From positions 1-11,548 of the forward strand of contig JBBSVE010000099.1 in NCBI GenBank assembly GCA_038233815.1: a stretch of 11,548 nucleotides of DNA. Reading direction: 5' to 3'. The DNA is from JBBSVE01 sp038233815 (GTDB lineage Bacteria; Pseudomonadota; Alphaproteobacteria; Rhodobacterales; Rhodobacteraceae). Every line of letters begins with the position of its first letter. Position 1 is the first letter of the stretch. Positions 5,957 through 11,548 of the stretch are shown here, one piece after another. Both the position numbers and the translations under genes were made by a program. Below the pieces are notes generated by a model. The model had not been told where the DNA came from and searched no databases. It saw only the letters and a program-made list of their open reading frames with translations.

Positions 5957-6721
5957 ATGAAATCAGTCATATTCGCCGCCGTCGCTGCACTGGCCATGGG
6001 GTCGGCCGTGTCGGCCGAGGTGGTCAAGGTGGGCATCGCCTCCGAACCCTACCCGCCGTTCACCTCGCCCGATGCCTCGGGCAAGTGGAGCGGCTGGGAG
6101 ATCGACATCATGAACGCGGTCTGCAAGGCCGAGGGTATGGAATGCGTCGTGACCCCGGTGGCATGGGACGGGATCATTCCCTCGCTGACCTCGGGCCAGA
6201 TCGACGCGATCATGTCCTCGATGTCGATCACGGACGAGCGTGAGAAGGCGATCGACTTCTCCAACAAATACTACAACACGCCGGCGGAACTCATTGCCGC
6301 CAAGGGCTCCGATCTCAAGCCGACGGACGAAAGCCTGAAGGGCAAGATCCTGGGCGTGCAGGTGTCCACCAGCCATCAGGCCTATGCGCAGGCGCATTTC
6401 AAGGACGCGCAGATCAAGCTTTACCAGACCCAAGACGAGGCCAATCAGGATCTGATTGCGGGCCGGGTGGACGCGCTTCAGGCCGACAGCATCGCGCTCA
6501 ACGATTTCCTGAAGACCGATGCGGGCAAGGCCTGCTGCGAGAGCATCGGTGACGCGCCGGACGATCCCGCGATTCTTGGCAAGGGCGTTGGTGTGGGCGT
6601 CAGGAAGGGCGACGATGCGCTGAAGGCGAAGTTCAACGCCGGCATCAAGAAGATCCGTGAGGACGGGCAGTACGAGACGATCTCCAAGCCCTATTTCGAC
6701 TCCTCGATCTACGGCAAGTAA
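5957..6721 (+). CDS. Periplasmic amino-acid-binding protein (HisJ/LAO/ArgT-like, SBP family 3)
   Basis: A 254-residue ligand-binding protein with a cleavable signal peptide (residues 1-20, ending SAVSA/E), so it is periplasmic. Aligning motifs by eye with HisJ/LAO proteins gives EPYPPF (30-35); a Cys56/Cys63 pair spaced like the HisJ disulfide; Trp70, where LAO-binding protein uses Phe52 against the ligand side chain; the SSMSIT segment (87-92) with Arg95, which binds the ligand carboxylate in this family; Ser137/Thr138; and Asp177, which binds the alpha-amino group. A vicinal Cys193-Cys194 pair follows. These features support an L-amino-acid ligand, plausibly a basic one, but arginine cannot be distinguished from ornithine, lysine or histidine by reading. 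The ATG has a good SD (GAAAGGA, seven bases upstream). It delivers ligand to the two permeases encoded next. Confidence 0.92.
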   Translation: MKSVIFAAVAALAMGSAVSAEVVKVGIASEPYPPFTSPDASGKWSGWEIDIMNAVCKAEGMECVVTPVAWDGIIPSLTSGQIDAIMSSMSITDEREKAIDFSNKYYNTPAELIAAKGSDLKPTDESLKGKILGVQVSTSHQAYAQAHFKDAQIKLYQTQDEANQDLIAGRVDALQADSIALNDFLKTDAGKACCESIGDAPDDPAILGKGVGVGVRKGDDALKAKFNAGIKKIREDGQYETISKPYFDSSIYGK

Positions 6722-6724
6722 CCC

Positions 6725-7468
6725 TTGCTCGATGCGCTGAGCCAGGCGTTTCCGTCCCTCACCCTGCTGGCATGGTCGCCGCCGGGGTGGGGGGCAAACC
6801 TCTTTTACGGGCTGATGAACTCCCTGCAGATCGCGCTCGGCGCGTTCGCGATGGGATTGGTGCTGGGCACGTTCGGGGCTTACGGCAAGCTTTATGGCGG
6901 GCCGGTCACGCGCGATCTGTTGGCGATCTACACCACGGTCGTGCGGGCGGTGCCGGAACTGGTGCTGATCCTGATCCTTTATTACGCGATCACCGATCTG
7001 GTCAATCAGGGCCTCGTGTCGATGGGCTACGCGCGGGTGCAGGTTTCCGGTCTTGCCGCCGGAATCGGGGTTCTGGGTGTGGTGCAGGGCGCCTATGCGA
7101 CCGAAGTGCTGCGCGGGGCGATCCTCGCCGTGCCGGGCGGGCAGGTGGAGGCGGCGCGCGCGATGGGGATGTCGCCCTTCAAGATCGCCCGCCGGATCAC
7201 GCTGCCCCTGATGCTGGCCAACGCGATCCCGGGGCTCGCGAACCTCTGGCTGATCGCCACCAAGGACACGGCATTGCTGGCCATTGTGGGCTTTGCGGAA
7301 CTGACGCTCCAGACGCGGCAGGCGGCCTCGACCACCAAGGCGTTCTTTACCTTCTTCGTGGCAGCGGGTGCGCTTTATCTGCTGATCACGCTGGTGTCGG
7401 CCGTGATATTCGGCCGGGTCGAAGTCTGGGCCCGGCGCGGCCAGCGCCGGTCAGGGGCGGGCCGATGA
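6725..7468 (+). CDS. Amino-acid ABC importer, permease subunit (HisQ/ArtQ type)
   Basis: A 247-residue inner-membrane protein with about five transmembrane helices (roughly 30-55, 66-88, 106-127, 165-190, 208-230). The ABC permease EAA loop is at 142-161 (EAARAMGM then RRITLP), which docks onto the ATPase. VRAVPELVLILILYY (73-87) is typical of HisQ/ArtQ proteins. It starts with TTG only three bases after the binding-protein stop, with no strong SD, so translation probably depends on coupling to the upstream gene. An ATG at Met31 would delete part of the first helix and is less likely. It pairs with the following permease to form the heterodimeric pore. Confidence 0.9.
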   Translation: MLDALSQAFPSLTLLAWSPPGWGANLFYGLMNSLQIALGAFAMGLVLGTFGAYGKLYGGPVTRDLLAIYTTVVRAVPELVLILILYYAITDLVNQGLVSMGYARVQVSGLAAGIGVLGVVQGAYATEVLRGAILAVPGGQVEAARAMGMSPFKIARRITLPLMLANAIPGLANLWLIATKDTALLAIVGFAELTLQTRQAASTTKAFFTFFVAAGALYLLITLVSAVIFGRVEVWARRGQRRSGAGR

Positions 7469-8304
7469 GCAAGCAGGGCGCCGCCGACGAGGGCATGGCG
7501 ATCGAGCCCGACGGCGCACTCTCGGGTGCGGGGATACGCGCGTTCTGGCAACCGCACCGGATCGTCATGGCGGGAATCGCGGTGGCGTTTGTGCTCTGGT
7601 GCGGGTTCGCGCTGCGCTGGGACTGGCTGCCGAAATACCTGCCACTGGCGATGGAGGGGATCTGGCGGACGCTCTGGATCCTCGCCGTCACCACGGTTCT
7701 CGGATTTGTGCTGGCGGTTCCGCTCGGTCTTGCGCAGGCGGCGGGGCCGTGGTTCGTGGCGATCCCCGCGCGGGTCTTTTGCACCGTGATCCGGGGCACG
7801 CCTCTGCTTTTGCAACTCTGGCTGCTCTATTACGGGTTGGGATCGCTGTTCCCGCAGTTCCCGTCGATCCGCAATTCCGACCTTTGGCCCTACCTGCGGC
7901 AAGCGTGGCCCTATGCGGTCTTTGCGTTGACGGTGTCCTTTGCCGGATACGAGGGCGAGGTCATGCGCGGCGCGTTCAAAGGCGTGCCGCACGGCCAGCT
8001 CGAGGCCGCGCGCGCGATGGGGATGCCGCGCCTCACCATCCTGCGCCGGATCTGGCTGCCGCAGGCGATCCAGTTCGCCCTCCCGACCTTGGGGGGGGAG
8101 ACGGTGCTGCAACTGAAGGCGACGCCGCTGGTGGCGACGATCACGGTAATCGACATCTATTCCGTGGCCTCGCGCGTCCGGCAGGACACGCTGATCGTCT
8201 ACGAGCCGCTGTTGCTGCTGGCCGTCGTTTATATGGCGATCACCGGGATCATCGTGTTGGCCTTCCGCTGGCTGGAACGCCGGGTGCCGTCCCGCGTCGC
8301 CTGA
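7465..8304 (+). CDS. Amino-acid ABC importer, second permease subunit (HisM type)
   Basis: A 279-residue inner-membrane permease. An N-terminal cytoplasmic stretch of about 30 residues precedes helices near 33-51, 65-92, 105-128, 150-165, 205-230 and 247-266. The family motif RGTPLLLQLWLLYYG (110-124) and an EAA loop at 180-199 (EAARAMGM then RRIWLP) are clear. The gene overlaps the first permease by ATGA (7465-7468), a sign of coupled translation and matched stoichiometry. It ends the importer operon and converges on the metal transporter gene with only nine bases between the stops. A run of eight G residues at 8091-8098 lies within the coding frame (Leu-Gly-Gly-Glu, 209-212); the frame is intact. 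Confidence 0.92.
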   Translation: MSKQGAADEGMAIEPDGALSGAGIRAFWQPHRIVMAGIAVAFVLWCGFALRWDWLPKYLPLAMEGIWRTLWILAVTTVLGFVLAVPLGLAQAAGPWFVAIPARVFCTVIRGTPLLLQLWLLYYGLGSLFPQFPSIRNSDLWPYLRQAWPYAVFALTVSFAGYEGEVMRGAFKGVPHGQLEAARAMGMPRLTILRRIWLPQAIQFALPTLGGETVLQLKATPLVATITVIDIYSVASRVRQDTLIVYEPLLLLAVVYMAITGIIVLAFRWLERRVPSRVA

Positions 8305-8313
8305 GCTGCACCC

Positions 8314-9195
8314 TCACGCGCCGTGGAAAATGTCCTTGTGGATGATGACATCCGCCGCCGGGTAGGCTTTGAGGATCGCCCGGCGCAAAGAGGCTCCGAT
8401 ATCGTGCGCGGCATGGAGCGGCTGGCTACCGTCGAGTTCCAGATGCACCTGCACGAAGATCCGGCTGCCCGCCGTGCGCGTCTTGAGGTCGTGGAACCCT
8501 TTGACGCCGGGCCAGTCCCGGACGATCTCCGCGATCGCCTCGATCACCGCCGGATCGGCGCGCCGGTCCATCAGCGCGTCGAACGCGCCCCGCCCGATCC
8601 GCGCCGCGCCGAACAGCAGCATCAGCGCCGCCGCCGCCGCCACGATCGCGTCGATCTGCGACAGCCCGAACGCCGCCGATGCCCAGAGCGAGATCAGCGC
8701 GCCCACGTTCGGCACCAGATCGCCCAGATAGTGCAGCCGGTCGGCCTGCACCACGCGGCTTCCCGTGGCCCGCGCGACCCGCGCCTGATAGACGACCAAC
8801 CCGATGGTCAGCAGCACCGCGATCAGCATCGCCGCGATACCGCGACCCTCCCCCGTAAGGGCGGTGCCGCCGTCCCCCGAAACCAGCCGGGCCACCGCGG
8901 CCCCGCCGATCACCAGCCCGGAGACAGAGATGAAAACCGCCTGACCCAGCGCCGCCAGATCCTCCGCCGAGCTGTGACCGAACGCATGGTCGGCGTCGGG
9001 CGGACGCGCCGCATAGGCCATCGCCGCGATCGCGCCGAGCGAGACCATCAGATCCACCGCACTGTCGGCCAGCGAGACCGCGACCGACAGCGCCCCCGTC
9101 TCCCCCAGCGCCCAGAGTTTCAGGAGGACGAGAACGCCCGCGACGCAGACCGACGCGATTCCGGCCCTGATGTTCAGCCTTGCCGGCGCGTCCAT
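8314..9195 (-). CDS. Cation diffusion facilitator metal efflux transporter (FieF/YiiP type)
   Basis: A 293-residue proton-driven divalent metal exporter of the inner membrane. By alignment with YiiP motifs from memory, all three metal sites are present. Site A has Asp44 and Asp48 (ADSAVDL) with His155 and Asp159 (LHYLGD), the DD-HD set linked with Zn/Cd-type transport. Site B is Asp69/His70/His74 (DADHAFGH). The cytoplasmic binuclear site is His235, His251, His264, His286 and Asp288. Six transmembrane helices cover about residues 11-200, followed by a ferredoxin-like cytoplasmic domain (about 210-290). AAGGGAA lies a few bases upstream of the ATG. It follows the SH3 protein gene after 68 bases on the same strand and may be cotranscribed. 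The fold is certain; whether it moves Zn, Fe, Cd or Mn in vivo is not resolved. No link to the amino-acid genes is apparent. Confidence 0.92.
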   Translation of the reverse strand: MDAPARLNIRAGIASVCVAGVLVLLKLWALGETGALSVAVSLADSAVDLMVSLGAIAAMAYAARPPDADHAFGHSSAEDLAALGQAVFISVSGLVIGGAAVARLVSGDGGTALTGEGRGIAAMLIAVLLTIGLVVYQARVARATGSRVVQADRLHYLGDLVPNVGALISLWASAAFGLSQIDAIVAAAAALMLLFGAARIGRGAFDALMDRRADPAVIEAIAEIVRDWPGVKGFHDLKTRTAGSRIFVQVHLELDGSQPLHAAHDIGASLRRAILKAYPAADVIIHKDIFHGA

Positions 9196-9263
9196 CGCGT
9201 TCCCTTTCCGTCCCTTGGCGGGAGGTTGCGTGCCGCGCGTCCTGGCGGCAAGAAAAATCCGGC

Positions 9264-9809
9264 CTAATGCAGCTCCTCACCCGGAACGGCGCCCCAGAAA
9301 CCGGACTCCGGAGCCCAGGCGCGGATACCGCCCACGTCCATCCGGCACCAGTCATGGCTGCATTCGACCAGCCGCGCGATCACCCCCGCCTCGGCCTGCA
9401 CCACGACCTCAGCCCCCGGGTCGGGCGAGGCGCGCAGATCCAGCATCTTGTCCGTGACGAGCGCCGCACGGCTCCCCGACAGGAGCGAATAGTGGACCCA
9501 GCCGCCGAACCCCTCCGCATCCTCGACCCGGCGCCAGTTCTCGTATTCCGCCGTCACGCGCAGCGGCATTCCGGCGCGGCGGAACACCCAGTCGATCCGG
9601 TGGGTGAGGCCCGGCCCGCGGCGCGCGTTGCCCTCGTCGGTCTTGAGCGTGACGAACCGCGGCAGCGGCAGGTTCGTGACCGGGCCCACGTTGGACGGCG
9701 CCGCCTCGCCCGGCCTGCGGGCCGTGCCCTCCTCCTGCGCGGTCGCCGGCGCGAGCGTCACGGCGAACGACAGCAAAACGCCCACTGCCAGCGTGGATGA
9801 TCTCATCAT
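9264..9809 (-). CDS. Exported protein with tandem bacterial SH3-like units
   Basis: A 181-residue protein with a signal peptide (residues 1 to about 24, ending ATA/Q), so periplasmic or envelope-associated. After a proline-rich linker, two SH3b-like units are recognisable: about 50-110 (FVTLKTDEGNARRGPG, NWRRVEDAEGFGGWVH) and about 115-172 (LDLRASPDPGA, WCRMDVGGIRAWAP). Each shows the pattern 'variable strand, N/LR-x-(G/S)P, Trp near a Gly-Trp/Ala-Trp turn'. Cys150 and Cys155 may form a disulfide. Such SH3_4-type proteins are common in alphaproteobacteria and are presumed to bind cell-wall or protein ligands, but no enzymatic activity is implied. Two adjacent ATG codons (9809, 9806) follow GAGGACGAG; either could be the start. 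The gene lies between an alcohol dehydrogenase and a metal exporter with no evident functional tie. Confidence 0.82.
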   Translation of the reverse strand: MMRSSTLAVGVLLSFAVTLAPATAQEEGTARRPGEAAPSNVGPVTNLPLPRFVTLKTDEGNARRGPGLTHRIDWVFRRAGMPLRVTAEYENWRRVEDAEGFGGWVHYSLLSGSRAALVTDKMLDLRASPDPGAEVVVQAEAGVIARLVECSHDWCRMDVGGIRAWAPESGFWGAVPGEELH

Positions 9810-9828
9810 GATGCTCGTCCTCGATAGC

Positions 9829-9844
9829 GGCCGTCTTCGCGGCC
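9829..9844 (-). other. Small hairpin between the alcohol dehydrogenase and SH3 protein genes
   Basis: GGCCG (9829-9833) pairs with CGGCC (9840-9844) around a six-base loop, about 20 bases after the alcohol dehydrogenase stop on the minus strand and 20 bases before the SH3 gene start. No T-run follows. It may be a weak terminator or an mRNA 3'-end stabiliser, or chance in GC-rich DNA. Confidence 0.25.
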
Positions 9845-9864
9845 TTCGGATCGCGCCCGGGGGT

Positions 9865-11025
9865 CTACATGCAGGCGTCGAAGAGGGTGCGGATATTTTC
9901 CCGGGTCAGCGGGACGGGATTGCCACCGCAGGACGGATCCTCCAGCGCCATGTCGGTGAGTCGGTCGAGATCGGCATAAAGCACGCCCATTGCGGACAGC
10001 GTCTCGGGGATCGAGAGCAGCGTGCGAAGTTCCATGATCCGGTCGTGGAAGCCGGGAAAGCCACCGTCGATCCCCAGATAGGGCGCCGCACGGGCGATCC
10101 GGTCCTCGATTGCGGGGCGGTTGAACTCCAGCACCATCGGCATCACCACGGCATTCGTGGTGCCGTGGTGCGTGCCGTAGACGGCACCCACCGGATGCGA
10201 CAGGGCATGGATCGCGCCGAGCCCCTTCTGGAACGCGACCGCACCCATCGCCGCCGCCGACATCATGTGCGCGCGCGCCGAGAGGTCGCCCGGATCGGCA
10301 TGGACGCGGGGCAGGTTCTTCAGCACCAGCCGCATCCCCTCCAGCGCGATGCCTTGGCTCATCGGGTGGTAGTGCGGCGAGCAGTAAGCCTCAAGGCAAT
10401 GGGCCAGCGCGTCCATCCCGGTGCCCGCAGTGATGAAGGCGGGCATGCCGACGGTGAGGGCCGGATCGCAGATCGTGACCGCGGGCAGGAGTTTGGGGTG
10501 GAAGATGATCTTCTTCACATGGGTCGTGGAATTGGTCAGCACGCCCGCGCGCCCGACCTCCGACCCGGTGCCCGCCGTGGTGGGGACGGCGATCAGGGGG
10601 GCGATCTTTGCGGCATCGGCGCGGGTGAACCAGTCGTCCACATCCTCCAGATCCCAGACCTCGAGGCTGTCGCGCTGGTGCGCCATGAGCGCGATCATCT
10701 TGCCCAGATCGAGCGCGGAGCCGCCGCCGAAGGCCACCACGCCGTCATGGCCGCCAGTGCGGAACGCCTCGACGCCCGCGGCCCTGTTGATCTCGTTCGG
10801 GTTCGGATCGACGTCGGAAAAGACCGCCCGCCCAAGGCCCGCCGCATCCAGCGTATCGAGCGCGGCGGCTGTGATCGGCAGCGCGGCCAGCGCGCGGTCG
10901 GTCACAAAAAGCGGTCGCGTGATGCCCGCCGTCCGGCAGGCGTCGGGAAGTTCGTCCACGCGGCCCACGCCAAAACGGATCGCGGTCGGGTAGGACCAGG
11001 TGCGGTTGGGGACCTGCTGGGTCAT
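9865..11025 (-). CDS. Iron-containing (group III) alcohol dehydrogenase
   Basis: A 386-residue NAD(P)-dependent dehydrogenase of the FucO/AdhB family, interconverting a primary alcohol and its aldehyde in the cytoplasm. The N-terminal dinucleotide-binding half has GGGSALDLGK (100-109) and PTTAGTGSE (148-156). The helical C-terminal half supplies the metal ligands Asp205 and His209 (GMDALAHCLEAY), His273 (AIHALSH) and His287 (GTHHG). The His273-His287 spacing equals that in FucO. The start at 11025 gives the normal N-terminus with AGAAGG eight bases upstream; the longer open frame to the left lies inside the aldehyde dehydrogenase gene. Start and upstream stop overlap as ATGA (11022-11025), so the two enzymes are coupled and probably act on the same alcohol/aldehyde. 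The substrate is unknown. Confidence 0.92.
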   Translation of the reverse strand: MTQQVPNRTWSYPTAIRFGVGRVDELPDACRTAGITRPLFVTDRALAALPITAAALDTLDAAGLGRAVFSDVDPNPNEINRAAGVEAFRTGGHDGVVAFGGGSALDLGKMIALMAHQRDSLEVWDLEDVDDWFTRADAAKIAPLIAVPTTAGTGSEVGRAGVLTNSTTHVKKIIFHPKLLPAVTICDPALTVGMPAFITAGTGMDALAHCLEAYCSPHYHPMSQGIALEGMRLVLKNLPRVHADPGDLSARAHMMSAAAMGAVAFQKGLGAIHALSHPVGAVYGTHHGTTNAVVMPMVLEFNRPAIEDRIARAAPYLGIDGGFPGFHDRIMELRTLLSIPETLSAMGVLYADLDRLTDMALEDPSCGGNPVPLTRENIRTLFDACM

Positions 11026-11548
11026 TTGGGGGCCTTCTTCAGATGATAGGATTTCGGTCGCGTCACCGCATGATACCCCAGATGCGACAGCGATCCGCCG
11101 CGCCCGGTATCCTTGCAGCCGGTCCAGCACAGCGCGGGGTCGAGATAGTCGCACCGGTTCATGAACACCGTCCCGGTCCGGAGCCGCGCGCCGATCGCCT
11201 CCGCCGCGTCGGCGTTCTTCGTCCAGATCGCGCAGGTGAGGCCGTAGGGACTGTCGTTCATCAGGCCCACCGCCTCGTCGTCGCCCGAGACCTTCATGAT
11301 CCCCACGACCGGGCCGAAGCTCTCCTCCGTCATCACGCGCATGGAATGGTCGACATCGACCAGCACCTGCGGTGCGAGGTAGGCGCCGCCGTCGTCGGCC
11401 GGGAAATCCGAGGGGTCGATCAGCGCGCGGGCGCCCTTCGCCACCGCGTCCGCGATCTGGTCGCGCACGAGGGCTGCAAAGCGGACATGGGCCATCGGAC
11501 CCAGCGTCGTCTCCGGCTCAAGCGGGTTGCCGAGGCGCAGGGCACCGA
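11022..11548 (-). CDS. Aldehyde dehydrogenase, C-terminal part (runs off the window)
   Basis: The last 174 residues of an NAD(P)-dependent aldehyde dehydrogenase; the frame remains open to the window's right end, so the start, Rossmann core and catalytic Cys lie outside. Visible family features are ETTLGPMA, the EESFGPV motif with its cofactor-contacting Glu, NDSPYGLTCAIWT, GTVFMN, and the C-terminal GCKDTGRGGSLSHLGYH, which corresponds to the 'K-SG-GRE-G' end of the superfamily but here reads KDTGRGG. The Met encoded at 11495 is internal. It would oxidise an aldehyde to an acid. The 4-base overlap with the alcohol dehydrogenase suggests an alcohol-to-acid pair. Candidate substrates include short aliphatic or amino-aldehydes; 4-guanidinobutyraldehyde from the ThDP decarboxylase is possible but unsupported beyond proximity (about 8 kb). 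Confidence 0.9.
   Translation of the reverse strand, partial: GALRLGNPLEPETTLGPMAHVRFAALVRDQIADAVAKGARALIDPSDFPADDGGAYLAPQVLVDVDHSMRVMTEESFGPVVGIMKVSGDDEAVGLMNDSPYGLTCAIWTKNADAAEAIGARLRTGTVFMNRCDYLDPALCWTGCKDTGRGGSLSHLGYHAVTRPKSYHLKKAPK

Noticed and set aside
6772..7464. N-terminal extension of the second permease into the first permease gene
   Set aside because: Out-of-frame shadow of the first permease; the ATGA overlap at 7465 gives the natural start and membrane topology.
8323..9267. Plus-strand open frame antisense to the metal transporter
   Set aside because: Highly charged Arg/Asp/His-rich shadow; the minus-strand gene has all expected CDF metal ligands.
9604..11046. Plus-strand open frame antisense to the alcohol dehydrogenase
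   Set aside because: Shadow of a gene with clear nucleotide and metal-binding motifs; no SD or domain on the plus strand.
1..11548. CRISPR arrays, tRNA/rRNA genes, insertion sequences, phage or plasmid origins
   Set aside because: No regularly spaced repeats, cloverleaf-like segments, transposase motifs or terminal inverted repeats were seen; almost all of the window is ordinary chromosomal coding sequence.

Overview
The window is GC-rich DNA with tightly packed genes, mostly with G or C in the third codon position. It looks like an alphaproteobacterial chromosome, most likely Rhodobacteraceae/Roseobacter group. That placement is inferred from composition, protein style and an alphaproteobacterial-type small heat-shock protein; there is no rRNA or other marker to confirm it. 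No tRNA, rRNA, insertion sequence, CRISPR array or phage gene was seen.

Layout: (1) 1-1551, plus strand: the tail of an unidentified gene, a secreted trypsin-like serine protease, and an Hsp20 chaperone with a candidate heat-shock (RpoH-type) promoter and a small hairpin over its ribosome binding site. (2) 1583-4997, minus strand: a TetR-family regulator, an arginine:pyruvate-transaminase-like aminotransferase (AruH type) and a ThDP-dependent 2-ketoarginine-decarboxylase-like enzyme (AruI type), the last two overlapping by 4 bases. (3) 5097-8304, plus strand, divergent from the regulator: a complete polar/basic amino-acid ABC importer (ATPase, periplasmic binding protein, two permeases). (4) 8314-9809, minus strand: a FieF/YiiP-type metal efflux transporter and an exported protein with two bacterial SH3-like units. 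(5) 9865-11548, minus strand: an iron-dependent alcohol dehydrogenase coupled by a 4-base overlap to an aldehyde dehydrogenase that runs off the window.

The most coherent unit is 1583-8304. The importer would bring in a cationic amino acid, probably arginine or a relative. The aminotransferase would convert it to 2-ketoarginine, and the ThDP enzyme would decarboxylate that to 4-guanidinobutyraldehyde. This is the front half of the arginine transaminase pathway known from Pseudomonas aeruginosa. The TetR regulator sits at the divide. The intergenic region carries two copies of TTGCAAA(G/T)GCCGGGG exactly 42 bp apart (four helical turns), one over a candidate -35 box and one just past the predicted transcription start, which suggests an autoregulated operator controlling both arms. 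The later steps (guanidinobutyraldehyde dehydrogenase, guanidinobutyrase) are not identifiable here, unless the aldehyde dehydrogenase at the right edge takes part, which is speculative.
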